A stretch of 64,000 nucleotides of DNA. It comes from JBBQSU01 sp038234815. Lineage in GTDB: Bacteria > Planctomycetota > Phycisphaerae > Tepidisphaerales > Tepidisphaeraceae. The stretch spans positions 8,892 through 72,891 of the forward strand of contig JBBQSU010000002.1 in assembly GCA_038234815.1 (NCBI GenBank). Reading direction: 5' to 3'. This document shows positions 17,395-26,940 of this stretch, in pieces; within the stretch, counting starts at the first letter, position 1; every line of letters starts with the position of its first letter. The notes beneath the pieces are model-generated. The model had not been told where the DNA came from. It saw only the letters and a program-made list of their open reading frames with translations, and made no database searches. Made by a program: the position numbers and the translations under genes.

Positions 17395-18453
17395 CTATTG
17401 GAACCAGGGTTCCAGCCCGAGGTGGATGATGAGATACGCTATTGCGGCCATGAAGGCGCTGCAAGGAAGGGTGAGGATCCAGGCCAGAATAATTCGTTGT
17501 CCCCATATCCAGCGGACGCTGCGCACGCCTTTGGTCATGCCTACGCCGAGGATCGATCCGGTGATGGCGTGGGTGGTGGAAATGGGGATGCCCATGCGGG
17601 TGGCGATGATGATGGTGGTGGCAGCGGAGGTTTCGGCACAAAACCCGCCGACCGGGGCCAGACGGGTGATGCCCGACCCCATGGTTTTGACGATCCGCCA
17701 ACCGCCGAACATCGTGCCCAGTGCGATGGCGGCATGACAACTGAGGATGATCCACCATGCGACGGAATGGGAATGGCCGAAGAAATTGAGTTGATTGGCC
17801 CAGCTGTAGGGATCGGGATGGCTCCATTTTTCCAGCCCACCGGCCGAGAGCAGGAGGACGATAATGCCCATGGTTTTCTGAGCGTCGTTTCCGCCATGGC
17901 CGAGGCTGTAAATAGCGGCCGAGAGCAGTTGGAGTCGGCGAAAGGATCGGTCCACGCGCTGTGGCGTAGACCTGCGGAATATCCACGACACCGCCGTCAT
18001 CAGGAACGTGCCGAGAATAAGCCCGACGAGCGGCGAGAGAATAATAAACAGGAGCAGCAGGCCCCAGGCTTTGCCAATGATAATCGCGCCAAAACCGCTC
18101 TTGGCGATCGCCGCGCCGGCAATGCCACTGACCAGCGCGTGAGAGGAACTGGTGGGGACGGCCAGCCACCAGGTAATCAGGTTCCAGATGATGGCGCCTA
18201 CGAGTCCGCCGAACACGACATAGACGTCGATTACCTCGGCATGGACCAGATCGTTTCCGATGGTGCCGGCGACCTTGGTGCCGAACAGAAACGCGGCCAC
18301 AAAGTTGAAAAACGCCGCCCAGATGACGGCCTGTGTGGGCGTGAGAACGCGCGTCGAAACAATGGTGGCGATGGAGTTGGCGGCGTCGTGAAAGCCGTTG
18401 AGAAAATCAAACACCAACGCGGTCAGGATGATAATGATGATGAGGGAAAGCAT
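17395..18453 (-). CDS. pit: PiT-family inorganic phosphate transporter
   Basis: Secondary transporter for metal-phosphate or sodium-phosphate in the inner membrane. It has 352 residues with about ten hydrophobic segments. The two PiT repeats are visible: FDFLNGFHDAANSIATIVST at about 15-34 with WWLAVPTSSSHALVSGIAGA, and SLGHGGNDAQKTMGII at about 185-200 with GIPISTTHAITGSILGVGMT. A DUF47 gene lies 40 bases upstream on the same strand, the standard Pit accessory pairing. Confidence 0.95.
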   Translation of the reverse strand: MLSLIIIIILTALVFDFLNGFHDAANSIATIVSTRVLTPTQAVIWAAFFNFVAAFLFGTKVAGTIGNDLVHAEVIDVYVVFGGLVGAIIWNLITWWLAVPTSSSHALVSGIAGAAIAKSGFGAIIIGKAWGLLLLFIILSPLVGLILGTFLMTAVSWIFRRSTPQRVDRSFRRLQLLSAAIYSLGHGGNDAQKTMGIIVLLLSAGGLEKWSHPDPYSWANQLNFFGHSHSVAWWIILSCHAAIALGTMFGGWRIVKTMGSGITRLAPVGGFCAETSAATTIIIATRMGIPISTTHAITGSILGVGMTKGVRSVRWIWGQRIILAWILTLPCSAFMAAIAYLIIHLGLEPWFQ

Positions 18454-18493
18454 GTTGAAAGAATCCGCGGCCCGGGGAAAAATCCTTTGGGAC

Positions 18494-19117
18494 TCATCCG
18501 TTTTTGAGAACGATGCGTTCCAATGTGTTGCCCACGTCTTCGCAGTAATCGATTGCGGATTCGATCAGATCGTAAAATTCCTTCCATTTGATGACGGTCA
18601 GGCATTCGGTCTGGCCGTCGTAGAGCTTGCTGACGGCGGCATGGTTATTGTCGTCGCCCAGATTTTCAAGGCGATGAAGTTCGATCAGTACGTCATGCAA
18701 TTCCGAAAGCTTACGGCTCTTGCGAAGCCGGTGGACAGCTTCATGTACCTTGGTCGCCGACTGCACCAGCACGTCCGTCTGCTTTTCAAAAGCCGGTTCC
18801 ATGTGTCGGACGTGATAGAACGCGAAACGCTTGGCCAGAGCGTCGATGGCATCGACGATATCATCCATGCCGCCGACGAGTTCGTGAATATCCTCGCGGT
18901 CAAAAGGGGTTATGAAGGTGCGGTCAAGACGGTCCAGCGCCGCGTGGGCCAGGTCGTCGGCATCATGTTCGGCCTCGCGGATGCGCTGAATTTCCGGGGC
19001 AATGTCAGGAAAATTACGGGCCAGTTGTCGCAAGTGTTCGGCCGCGGCCACCACATGACGGGCGATTCCTTCAAAGAGATCGTAGAAAACCGTGTCTTTG
19101 GGCAAGAAATTGAACAT
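18494..19117 (-). CDS. DUF47/PhoU-like Pit accessory protein
   Basis: A cytosolic all-helical PhoU-like protein thought to regulate the adjacent Pit transporter. From ATG 19117 it has 207 residues, starting MFNFLPKDTVFYDLFEGIAR. The PhoU-like EAEHDADDLAHAALDRLDRT lies at about 47-66, followed by TPFDREDIHELVGGMDDIVD, the diagnostic DUF47 motif, and a C-terminal YDLIESAIDYCEDVGNTLER. The frame continues upstream to 19348 but those codons are low-complexity and without family match; GAGG just before 19117 supports the chosen start. Confidence 0.93.
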   Translation of the reverse strand: MFNFLPKDTVFYDLFEGIARHVVAAAEHLRQLARNFPDIAPEIQRIREAEHDADDLAHAALDRLDRTFITPFDREDIHELVGGMDDIVDAIDALAKRFAFYHVRHMEPAFEKQTDVLVQSATKVHEAVHRLRKSRKLSELHDVLIELHRLENLGDDNNHAAVSKLYDGQTECLTVIKWKEFYDLIESAIDYCEDVGNTLERIVLKNG

Positions 19118-19247
19118 GAAAACCTCGTTAGCGTCGCAATGGCTTTTGGTTAAGGAGGAATTGTAAGGAGGTAGCGCGTCAACGCAAATGGGTCGTGGCG
19201 GTCGTGGGATTGAGCCAGGTGGAGCTATGCATTTTGGTAAAAAAGTT

Positions 19248-21650
19248 TCAGGCTTGAAACTCGGAAACGCCGGGATCGAGTTCGCGTCGCTCGCCGGTGG
19301 GGCTGATGAATTCCGCATCGATTCCGTCGGGAATCTCGACCCGGACAACGAGCTGGTCGTCGCCGGCGCGCTCCCAGTCCACCTTGATAATGCCCCGCGG
19401 CGTTGGCACGGAGCCTTTGGCGAATTCGAGCTTCAAAGGGAGCGGTTGGATTCGGACCTTGGTCCAGCCCGGCGCCGTGGGGATCACCCCAAGAATTTGC
19501 TGGGACAGGTGATAAAGCGGGGAAGCGCTCCAGGCATGACAGCGGCTGGCCTCGTTCTTCCAGGTTTCCCAGAAAGTCACCGCGCCGCCGTCAAGCATTT
19601 CTCCCCATTTTTGTTTCAGAACCTCCATTGCTTCCGTCCGCAGGCCGGCCGCGATCATCGCTTCGAGAACATAAGCATAAAAGAATGGCGAAGCGGTCAG
19701 CACTTTGGTGCGTTTGCTGGTGGCAGATTTCAGCAACACGTCCTTGGCGATGCCGGCGTGGGTTTCGGGCTTGAGATCCAGCAGAATCGCCAGGGTGTTG
19801 GCGTGCTGCGAGATGGCTTCGGCCTGGTTGCCCGTCGCAGGATTAAATCCGTCGGCCCAAAGTTTGTCCTTTTCGTTCCAAAAAGTGCTTTCGATCACTT
19901 GTTGCAACTGTTCGGCATGAGATGCGTAGGCTGTGCTTCCTGGCAAATCGCCCATCAGCCGGCAAATTTCAGCGGCCCGGCGCAGGGCCTGCAAATACAT
20001 CATGTTCAGGACGGCGCTGTAATTGGCCTTGTAAAGATTTTGCCAATCAAGAAACAGCCACCAGCCGTCGTTGTCGCCGATCAGTCCTGTGGAGCCTTCG
20101 TGACTGGCGAAAAATTCAAAAAGTTTATGCAGGACCGGCGCGGTTTGCGTCAGCACGGCGGTGTCGCCGGTCTGCTGGTAATAGTCCATCAAGGTGCCCA
20201 CCCAGGTCATCATAAAATCGGGCAGTCGGTGGTGGACGTCGGCCGGCGGGTGGGCGTGCAGTTCGCCTTGGCCGGATTGCGAGCCAGCCAGCTGCGAAAT
20301 TCCACGGGCCAGGATCGAGGCATCGCCAAAGGCGTAAGCGGTCACCTTGGCCTGAACACGCGCGTCACCCCACCATTGGGCCTGCTCGCGCTGCGGGCAA
20401 TCGACGAAGGCATCGAAAAGACAATTCAACTGTGTGGTTCGGGCGGTTTCCCATATATTGTTCAGTTTCGGATCGCTGCACTCAAAGGCGCCTGCGAACT
20501 TGACGTCCGCATGGACTTGCCTGGCCCCGATGAAACGCACCTTGAGCGGGTGATCGACATTTCGAAAAATCACTGCGACGTATCGGAACCCGACAAAACT
20601 GAAGGTTTCCCAGCGTTGAGCACCGGGCCGGCAGCGGTAACGTGTCGCGCGAGCCTCCTCGCAGATGTGCGTCCGCTGCATGTCGCCAACGATTTCGACG
20701 AACCCGTCTTTGTCCAGTTCGTCGGCATAGAGGACGTCGATAATTTCGTCCCCGCTGGCTTCGGCCAGATCGAGAATCAGGTGCGCGCTGAGATAAGTGC
20801 CGGTATCGAGCACCGCAGCGACGAAATCTCCATCGGGCGGCGGGGGAAGCGTCGTCACGCCGGCGTCATCGCTGAGCATCGCACTGGGGTTGTCGATCAG
20901 GTTCTTTGTTTTCTTTTTCGACTCACTCTGCGCGAGGTGATAGACATCGGGCGAGATTTTGTATCCGCGGGCCGATTCACCGGTCCAGGTGGAGGCGACC
21001 GTCTTGAACGATTTTATCTTTTGAGTCAGCAGCGGGACGGAACGTTGTTCCATGGTCAGCCAGGGATGCGCGCCAACGGGTTGATCCCACTTGGGCGCAG
21101 TCCAGCCGTCGGATTCCTTGGCATCGAAGGTTTCAAGCAGCCAATCCTGCGGGTCGGCGTCGGCATCAAAATGTTCTTGAAAGCCCATCTGTATCGACAT
21201 CCGAACGACGTCTTTGCGCCAGCCTTTGGCCGCCCGGCAAAGCCAACCGGCGGGGGTGTGCAAGGGCACGGTCTGATCGCGTGTTTCCACTTGGCCATCT
21301 ACGAGGAAGCCACTGGTGTCGCGGTATTGAGAGAAGAACGTGGGCACGCCGTATTGGTGAACAATCGCGCAGATGGCGTTGCGACCCTCGTGCAAATAGG
21401 GCTTGAGATCGAGCGTGTCGTAACTGCCGGTCGGCGGAGAAAATCTCGCCGGTCCCTGATGGACGCGCCTGCCGTTAACGTACAGGGTATATCGGGCGTC
21501 GGCGGAGATGCGCACGACGCAGCGGACAGGATCGCCGATAAGTTCCACCTGCTTGCGGAAGTAGACGTAAGTATTCCAAGGCAGCGAGAGGTGCTTCCGC
21601 AGAAAACACCAGCGACCATTCCACTTTTGTTCGACACTGCCCTGACTCAT
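19248..21650 (-). CDS. Alpha-L-rhamnosidase, glycoside hydrolase family 78
   Basis: Releases terminal L-rhamnose from plant glycosides and polysaccharides. It has 800 residues and no obvious signal peptide, so it is probably cytosolic. The N-terminal beta-sandwich parts (about 1-370) include RISADARYTLYVNGRRVHQG and the hallmark FSFVGFRYVAVIF. The (alpha/alpha)6 barrel is about 390-720: LNNIWETARTTQLNCLFDAF, VDCPQREQAQWWGDARVQAK, GDNDGWWLFLDWQNLYK and TFWETWKNEASRCHAWSASP with acidic catalytic candidates. A C-terminal beta-domain follows. Rhamnulokinase is at 45095 and a second GH78 gene at 48363, so rhamnose use is scattered over the window. Confidence 0.93.
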   Translation of the reverse strand: MSQGSVEQKWNGRWCFLRKHLSLPWNTYVYFRKQVELIGDPVRCVVRISADARYTLYVNGRRVHQGPARFSPPTGSYDTLDLKPYLHEGRNAICAIVHQYGVPTFFSQYRDTSGFLVDGQVETRDQTVPLHTPAGWLCRAAKGWRKDVVRMSIQMGFQEHFDADADPQDWLLETFDAKESDGWTAPKWDQPVGAHPWLTMEQRSVPLLTQKIKSFKTVASTWTGESARGYKISPDVYHLAQSESKKKTKNLIDNPSAMLSDDAGVTTLPPPPDGDFVAAVLDTGTYLSAHLILDLAEASGDEIIDVLYADELDKDGFVEIVGDMQRTHICEEARATRYRCRPGAQRWETFSFVGFRYVAVIFRNVDHPLKVRFIGARQVHADVKFAGAFECSDPKLNNIWETARTTQLNCLFDAFVDCPQREQAQWWGDARVQAKVTAYAFGDASILARGISQLAGSQSGQGELHAHPPADVHHRLPDFMMTWVGTLMDYYQQTGDTAVLTQTAPVLHKLFEFFASHEGSTGLIGDNDGWWLFLDWQNLYKANYSAVLNMMYLQALRRAAEICRLMGDLPGSTAYASHAEQLQQVIESTFWNEKDKLWADGFNPATGNQAEAISQHANTLAILLDLKPETHAGIAKDVLLKSATSKRTKVLTASPFFYAYVLEAMIAAGLRTEAMEVLKQKWGEMLDGGAVTFWETWKNEASRCHAWSASPLYHLSQQILGVIPTAPGWTKVRIQPLPLKLEFAKGSVPTPRGIIKVDWERAGDDQLVVRVEIPDGIDAEFISPTGERRELDPGVSEFQA

Positions 21651-21721
21651 TCATCTCCCTTGTCTTTTAGTTCCACGCCAGCATACTTTACCGAAAGAAG
21701 CTACAAAAAGGCAGTCGGATC

Positions 21722-22474
21722 ATGGCTCACAATGTCGCGTTATTTATTACCTGTCTTACCGACCAGTTTTATCCCCGGGTCGGTGTCGCCGTTACGAAAA
21801 TTCTCGAGCATTTTGGTTGTCATGTCTATTTTCCGCAGGACCAGACCTGCTGCGGGCAGCCGTTTTTCAATAACGGCTTCCATCCCGAAGCCAAAGACCT
21901 GGCCAGGCGTTACATCGAGATTTTCGAGAAATACGACTACGTCGTCACGCCCAGTGGATCGTGCTGCGCCATGGTGCGGGAACAATTTCCCCTTCTCTTC
22001 AAAAATGATCATGCCTATCAGACGGGCATGAAGCGGGTCGTCGCCAACACGTATGAGTTCGTAGAATTTCTTACCAAGGTGCTTCAGGTGAATCTGGTCG
22101 ATATTTCGCTGCCCGAAAAGCAGACCATGACCTATCACTATACCTGCCACCTGCGCGGACTGGGCATCAAGGACGAAGGGGTGCGCCTGCTGAAGCAGAT
22201 CGGCAATCTCGAATTCGTCCCGATGGAAAAGACCGACCAGTGCTGCGGGTTCGGTGGCACATTCGCGATCAAATATCCCGATATTTCCGAAGCCATCGTC
22301 GAGGACAAGGTGAACTGCATCGCCCAGACGCACGCCCCGACCACGATCTGCAACGAGGCGGGCTGTACGATGAATATTTCAGGGATGTGTCATCGACGAA
22401 AGGTTGACACCCAGGTGAAACACCTGGCCGAGGTGATGGCCGAAGCGATGCACCTTGACCTGGGACAGTGGTAG
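21722..22474 (+). CDS. LutA/YkgE-like (Fe-S) oxidoreductase subunit (CCG domains)
   Basis: LutA is one of three subunits that oxidise L-lactate to pyruvate. It has 250 residues with two cysteine-rich CCG modules: FPQDQTCCGQPFFNNG at about 36-51 with SGSCCAMV at 79-86, and TDQCCGFGGTFAIKYP at about 173-188 with CNEAGCTMNISG at 205-216. The family N-terminus (VALFITCLTDQFYPRVGVAV) is intact. lutB and lutC are not adjacent, so it is an orphan here. Because CCG subunits also work in other complexes (glycolate oxidase, heterodisulfide reductase), lactate oxidation is an inference only. Confidence 0.88.
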   Translation: MAHNVALFITCLTDQFYPRVGVAVTKILEHFGCHVYFPQDQTCCGQPFFNNGFHPEAKDLARRYIEIFEKYDYVVTPSGSCCAMVREQFPLLFKNDHAYQTGMKRVVANTYEFVEFLTKVLQVNLVDISLPEKQTMTYHYTCHLRGLGIKDEGVRLLKQIGNLEFVPMEKTDQCCGFGGTFAIKYPDISEAIVEDKVNCIAQTHAPTTICNEAGCTMNISGMCHRRKVDTQVKHLAEVMAEAMHLDLGQW

Positions 22475-22509
22475 CGGACTGATGGGCCGTGCGCCGGGAG
22501 AAGCTGACT

Positions 22510-23484
22510 TTAGAACTGAAGTTCCAGTTGGAGTCGCAGGTAAGGCACGTCGGCGGGCTTGGCCAGCAGGTCTGTGTTCCGCAGGCTGAAACCCTCACTG
22601 AACCGCTGGCTGAACTGATACCCGAACGCCCCCGTCACCGTCATGTTGTCACGCGGGGACCACCTAACGCCGGCTTCCATGGCCTTACGCTCAAAGAAGA
22701 TCCGCCGATCCCCGCTGGTTTCATCCCTATGAAACCCCTGGGCAGTGTCCGTCAGATGCGAAAACAGCGACAACTGTTTTTTGTAGATGTGATAGTCCAC
22801 GCTGGCCTCGATTCGGCTCAGCAGCGAATACCGCGCGGTTACGGCGACCTCATCAATCGGCGTCCATTCGATCAGCAAAAATGGCACACCCACCGTGTAC
22901 TTCAGACGGTCATTGACCAGGCTGCGATAGGCGATGCCGGGCAATGGAACATCGGGCAGAAACGTGCGGCTGCCGTCGTAGTCCAGCCCGAAGATCAACG
23001 CCCGGTCCTTATCAAACCGCTTGCCCACCAGCACTGTGCCCGTGTAATAAACCGCGTCGGGATCGGCAAACCAGCTATCGCCGGCATACCCCACGCCGGC
23101 AATTGCCAGCACAAACCATTTGTCCCCGATCAACCCCACGGGTGAACCGACACTGAACCCAGTGTTCACCAGATGATCCGGCAGGGCCGTGTTCGGCGTG
23201 TCGATTTGAAGTTCGTTAAACTTAAACCCGACAACCGGACTTTCGATCCGATCCCCGAGAACCCGCCACCGGCCCAGTGCGGCATATCCCTGCATCTGGA
23301 ATGAGTCGTCGGTCTTGCGCAGGTGCGATTGGCCGAACAACGTGCTCGATCCCAGCAGGTTAACTCGTTGCTTGTCTTCCCAAGGATTGATGAGCATCTC
23401 CGGCCCGGTCTGCGCGCTAATTTTGCCCGCCAGCAGGAGGAGCAGACAGAGCCAACAGATGCTGTGCCGATCTCTGAGCTTCAT
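22510..23484 (-). CDS. Predicted outer-membrane beta-barrel protein
   Basis: Function unknown. From ATG 23484 it has 324 residues and begins MKLRDRHSICWLCLLLLLAG with a Sec signal peptide ending near KISAQ. The rest alternates hydrophobic and polar residues in strands of 9-12 residues separated by turns, e.g. WFVLAIAGVGYAG, ALIFGLDYDGSRTF and VAVTARYSLLSRIEASVDYH. It ends LRLQLELQF with the C-terminal aromatic residue typical of barrel proteins inserted by BamA. It may belong to a DUF6268-like group, but I cannot confirm that by eye. It converges on the LutA-like gene with a 35-base gap. Confidence 0.72.
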   Translation of the reverse strand: MKLRDRHSICWLCLLLLLAGKISAQTGPEMLINPWEDKQRVNLLGSSTLFGQSHLRKTDDSFQMQGYAALGRWRVLGDRIESPVVGFKFNELQIDTPNTALPDHLVNTGFSVGSPVGLIGDKWFVLAIAGVGYAGDSWFADPDAVYYTGTVLVGKRFDKDRALIFGLDYDGSRTFLPDVPLPGIAYRSLVNDRLKYTVGVPFLLIEWTPIDEVAVTARYSLLSRIEASVDYHIYKKQLSLFSHLTDTAQGFHRDETSGDRRIFFERKAMEAGVRWSPRDNMTVTGAFGYQFSQRFSEGFSLRNTDLLAKPADVPYLRLQLELQF

Positions 23485-23574
23485 GGATAGCAGTATGCTG
23501 GCAGTGATTGAATCCCGCAATGATTAAATGGTTCTGGACGCAAGCCGGCCGATGCCTATACTTTTGCCCTCTCC

Positions 23575-23647
23575 GGGCCCGTAGCTCAATTGGAAGAGCA
23601 CTGCCTTTGCAAGGCAGGGGTTGCAGGTTCGATCCCTGTCGGGTCCA
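23575..23647 (+). tRNA. tRNA-Ala (anticodon TGC)
   Basis: Cloverleaf: acceptor GGGCCCG/CGGGTCC with discriminator A, D-stem GCTC/GAGC, anticodon stem CTGCC/GGCAG around TTTGCAA (anticodon TGC), T-arm GCAGG-TTCGATC-CCTGT. The CCA is not encoded. It stands alone, not in an rRNA operon. Confidence 0.97.
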
Positions 23648-23714
23648 TGCCGGTTTTTCTGTCCGCTCTGACTGTTAGGGTCCGAAAGTCGGAAAATCAT
23701 GATGGCCCATGTCC

Positions 23715-24122
23715 TCATGCCAAGCCCGCCAGGCGGGCGCACTTCTTTGAAAACGATTCCAGCGTTTCGTCGATCCGCAACACCAGCTCCTCCGCCGAGA
23801 TGGATTTGGGTAAATACATCCGCGCGCCTGGCGCGGTGTTTGCGCGGCCGACTTCCTGCGAAGTAACCAGCGCGGTGAGAAAGACGATCGGCACCTTGGA
23901 CAGTTCCGGGTGATTGAGGAAGTGACCGGCCAGTTCACTGCCGTCAATTCCGGGCATCATCACGTCCAGCAGGATCAAATCGGGAGCGAATTCCATGGCC
24001 GTGCGCACGGCATTCTTGGCGTCATTTTCAGGCCGTACTTTGAACCCGCCATGGGATTCCAATTGCAGTTGTACTAATTCCGTGAAATCTGGTTCGTCAT
24101 CGACAATCAAAATGCGTTTCAT
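23715..24122 (-). CDS. Single-domain response regulator (CheY-like receiver)
   Basis: It has 135 residues, a receiver domain only. The acidic pocket is DDE at 8-10, and the phospho-acceptor Asp is in LILLDVMMPG at about 54. The conserved Thr is in FLTALV and the Lys in MYLPKSI. No output domain and no adjacent histidine kinase are present, so it probably acts by protein-protein contact in a phosphorelay or signalling hub. Confidence 0.94.
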   Translation of the reverse strand: MKRILIVDDEPDFTELVQLQLESHGGFKVRPENDAKNAVRTAMEFAPDLILLDVMMPGIDGSELAGHFLNHPELSKVPIVFLTALVTSQEVGRANTAPGARMYLPKSISAEELVLRIDETLESFSKKCARLAGLA

Positions 24123-24260
24123 ATCGGCCTCCGTGCATCCCTGTCTGATAGAGGTCTCGGTCGCTCGAAATGTCTATTCTGCTGATCATAGTCACCACCG
24201 GCGCGCCGGTTCCATTGGGGGCCCGAAAATTAAAGCCTATTCACCGCGACCCCGCAGCGG

Positions 24261-24698
24261 TCAACCGGCGGGCAAAGGCTCGCCACTCCGTAGCGTGCCC
24301 TGACAGGAACTGCACAGGTATTCGTTCGTGGCACAATGACTGATCCGTTTCTCTAGCAATTGCAGGATCAGGTCGTCAATGCCAATGGTCTGCGTGACGT
24401 GATAACGCGTCTGCGGGAAGCGCAAAGCTGCGTCGGCGGTCAGTCGGGGGATGTCCTGTGTCCAATGCTTTCCAGGCCCAAGAAAATAGGGGCAAACGAC
24501 GATGCGCTCGGCCCCGCGGGCGACACAACTTGCATACGCGCTGGCAATCGACGGTTCGGCCAGTTCCATGTGCGCCGGCTCAATGATCGAGTATCGATCG
24601 GTAAAGCGCTCGGCGAACCTGGCGGTCACCTGTTCCAGCAGTTGGTTGCTCTCGTCGCGGCGCGAACCGTGATCGACAAGAATAATTCCGGTTTTCAT
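24261..24698 (-). CDS. cbiX: Sirohydrochlorin chelatase, CbiX/SirB type
   Basis: Inserts cobalt or iron into sirohydrochlorin for cobalamin or siroheme. From ATG 24698 it has 145 residues, starting MKTGIILVDHGSRRDESNQL. Active-site His are H10 (DHGSR) and that of EPAHMELAEPSI; VCPYFLGPGKHWTQDIPRL matches the second conserved block. The short single-domain form ends with an extra CSSCQG near the C-terminus that may bind metal or an Fe-S cluster. Siroheme would fit a sulfite-reducing organism (see the sulfur locus), but no sulfite reductase is visible here. Confidence 0.88.
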   Translation of the reverse strand: MKTGIILVDHGSRRDESNQLLEQVTARFAERFTDRYSIIEPAHMELAEPSIASAYASCVARGAERIVVCPYFLGPGKHWTQDIPRLTADAALRFPQTRYHVTQTIGIDDLILQLLEKRISHCATNEYLCSSCQGTLRSGEPLPAG

Positions 24699-24781
24699 AG
24701 CACCTCGTTCTGTTGGCAAAATCGTTACGACTGACTGCCATCGCGGCCCGAACCTGCGAGCCGGTGGTGGGGGGAAAAATA

Positions 24782-26683
24782 CTACGGACGGGCCACGAGG
24801 GCCGCGGTGCCTTCCATCATTTTTCCGCCACGTGTGAATTTCAAAACCACCATGTCGCCGGGCTTGGCAGCGGCCAGCGCGTCCACTAAATCGGCCAGCA
24901 AGTTTATTTTCTTTTCCCCGAAACCCACCAGCGTGTCGCCGGCCTTCAGGCGGGCCTTGGCCGCCGGCGAGTCGGGCACGGTCGCCGCGATCATCACGCC
25001 TGGAGTTGACCGATCTGAAGTCATTGCCGGCTCAATGCCCAAGATGACGCCCGCAGGCGTGCCGCTCAAGCCGGGAATCCGCTGCATATCCTTGTCAGCC
25101 GAAGTAACATAAAGCTCTTTGGGCATCTGCGTCAGCCGCTGGGTCACTTCAACGCTCAGGTCAATCACCTGGTCCAGCCCCGCAAAGTTAATCTTTTCAA
25201 CGTCGTCGGTCGGGCGATGGTAGTCGGCATGAATCCCGGAGAAGAAAAACAGCACAGGAATGTGATGCTGCGCGAACGGCGTGTGATCGCTCGGCCCGAT
25301 CCCGCTATTGCCGATGCTTTGCAGCATGAGTGGCGAGTGCACATCGGCATCCCGGAGGATCGGCTCGAACGAAAGCGCCGTTCCGCCACCACCGACGAGC
25401 AGTTTCTCGTCGCGCACGCGGCCCACCATGTCGAGGTTGAGCATGGCGACGGCTTTATCCAGCCCCATTGGCGGATGTTTTACAAAATAGTTTGACCCGA
25501 GCAATCCAATTTCTTCGGCCCCGAATGCGACGAACACGATCGACCGGCTGGGTGGTCCGGCGCGCTTGATCCGGTCGGCGATGGCCAGCATGGCCGCAGT
25601 TCCGCTGGCGTTGTCGTCGGCACCATTATAAATCGCTCCGTCGGCGCTGGGTTCTGTTGTCGGCTGGGGGGCTAATGTGGGTAGGCCATGCACGTTCATT
25701 TTCCCGTGGCCGAGGTGATCGTAATGCGCCCCGACGACAACATATTCCCCGGCCGTTCGGCCTGATCCTGGCAGCATCGCCATCACATTCCTGGCCTTGC
25801 GGGTGATTCGATCCATGCTCACTCGCCCCGCGACGGTCACGCTGTCCAGTTCCGCCGATGCCGGGTTGCCTGTCTCGTCAATCGCTTCCTGGAGCGACGT
25901 CAAGTTCTTCACTGATCCCAGTTTCAGCAACTCGTCGGCGAATTCCTGCTTGATATGCACTGCGGGCAAACCGGCGGTCTCTTCCCCAAAACTTCTGAAA
26001 AACCGCATCAACTTATCATCATCGCCGTGATGATTGGGGGGATTGACCAGAATTACCCCCGATGCCCCATGATCGGCCGCGTTCTGAAGTTTCAGGCTGA
26101 TGCTGGATGCTTGCGATAACCGGCCCGACTCCGGCTCAAAGCGGCTGTTGCCCAGCGCGTCGTGCGGCTCAAAACGCATCATCAGCACGACTTTTCCGCG
26201 AACGTTCATATCTGCATAGTCGTCGTAATGGTGTTCCGGACTGGTGATGCCGTACCCGACGAAGACGATCCGTCCTTCGATCGGGCCGTCGGCCGATAGC
26301 GTGGACGGGATGAACTGCTCACGGAATTTCAGGGAACGATCGCCGAAGGAAAATTGCGTTGCCGGATCAATCTGGCTGGACCAGAGCACGTCAAAATTCT
26401 GAAAGTAATCGGCCATGCCGGGCAGGGGCTTGAGGCCCATGTCGGCAAATCGAGACGCAATGAGCTTGGCCGCGCGATCGGCGCCGGACGAATCAAGCCC
26501 GCGGCCTTCCAATTCGTCAGACGCCAGCGCGCGCACCATGGCCTGCGGAGTGGAAAGGTCGGCGCTTTTTGGTCGGCTGGAGCAACCGATGACGCTCGCT
26601 AAAAGCAAAGCCAGCGCGCAGCGGGCAAGCTGGGTCTGGCAGTAAGCGTATCGAACGGAAGGAAAATAGGTCTGACGTTTCAT
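24782..26683 (-). CDS. M28-family zinc aminopeptidase lipoprotein with PA and PDZ domains
   Basis: A secreted peptidase with 633 residues from ATG 26683. The N-terminus (LARCALALLLASVIGCSSRP) is a lipoprotein signal. A PA-like insert (GRIVFVGYGITSPEHHYDDY, MNVRGKVVLMMRFEP) precedes the M28 core. Zinc ligands are H and D of VVGAHYDHLGHG and YNGADDNASGTAAM, the catalytic/ligand Glu pair of FGAEEIGLLGS, Asp of MLNLDMVGRV and His of SDHTPFAQHHIPVLFFFSGI. The C-terminal 100 residues are a PDZ domain (GVMIAATVPDSPAAKARLKA, then GDTLVGFGEKKI). The frame extends upstream to 26902 but without a signal-like start. It likely degrades peptides in the periplasm. Confidence 0.92.
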   Translation of the reverse strand: MKRQTYFPSVRYAYCQTQLARCALALLLASVIGCSSRPKSADLSTPQAMVRALASDELEGRGLDSSGADRAAKLIASRFADMGLKPLPGMADYFQNFDVLWSSQIDPATQFSFGDRSLKFREQFIPSTLSADGPIEGRIVFVGYGITSPEHHYDDYADMNVRGKVVLMMRFEPHDALGNSRFEPESGRLSQASSISLKLQNAADHGASGVILVNPPNHHGDDDKLMRFFRSFGEETAGLPAVHIKQEFADELLKLGSVKNLTSLQEAIDETGNPASAELDSVTVAGRVSMDRITRKARNVMAMLPGSGRTAGEYVVVGAHYDHLGHGKMNVHGLPTLAPQPTTEPSADGAIYNGADDNASGTAAMLAIADRIKRAGPPSRSIVFVAFGAEEIGLLGSNYFVKHPPMGLDKAVAMLNLDMVGRVRDEKLLVGGGGTALSFEPILRDADVHSPLMLQSIGNSGIGPSDHTPFAQHHIPVLFFFSGIHADYHRPTDDVEKINFAGLDQVIDLSVEVTQRLTQMPKELYVTSADKDMQRIPGLSGTPAGVILGIEPAMTSDRSTPGVMIAATVPDSPAAKARLKAGDTLVGFGEKKINLLADLVDALAAAKPGDMVVLKFTRGGKMMEGTAALVARP

Positions 26684-26940
26684 TTGAACGGCGATTGTAG
26701 CCACGTAATTTCGGACTGTGCAAACGACAGGTTTCAAAATTCGCCTCGGGGTCGACAACCTGAAGCGCTCCTCTTGGATGGCCCCGCCCGCGAAGAAAGG
26801 GGGGCTGAAACCGGTGCCGAACGAAACCTCGGCGGGGCCATCGCGTACGTGGCCATGGTCTGAAGAGGCCAGCCAGGAAGGAGGCCGGTGAGGAACGCCC
26901 ACGGCCCGGCAATAGGGGCTAACGCCGCGCGGCGAAAAGG

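Noticed and set aside
19188..22031. A 947-codon plus-strand frame opposite the GH78 gene
   Set aside because: Shadow of the rhamnosidase, which has full family motifs on the minus strand.
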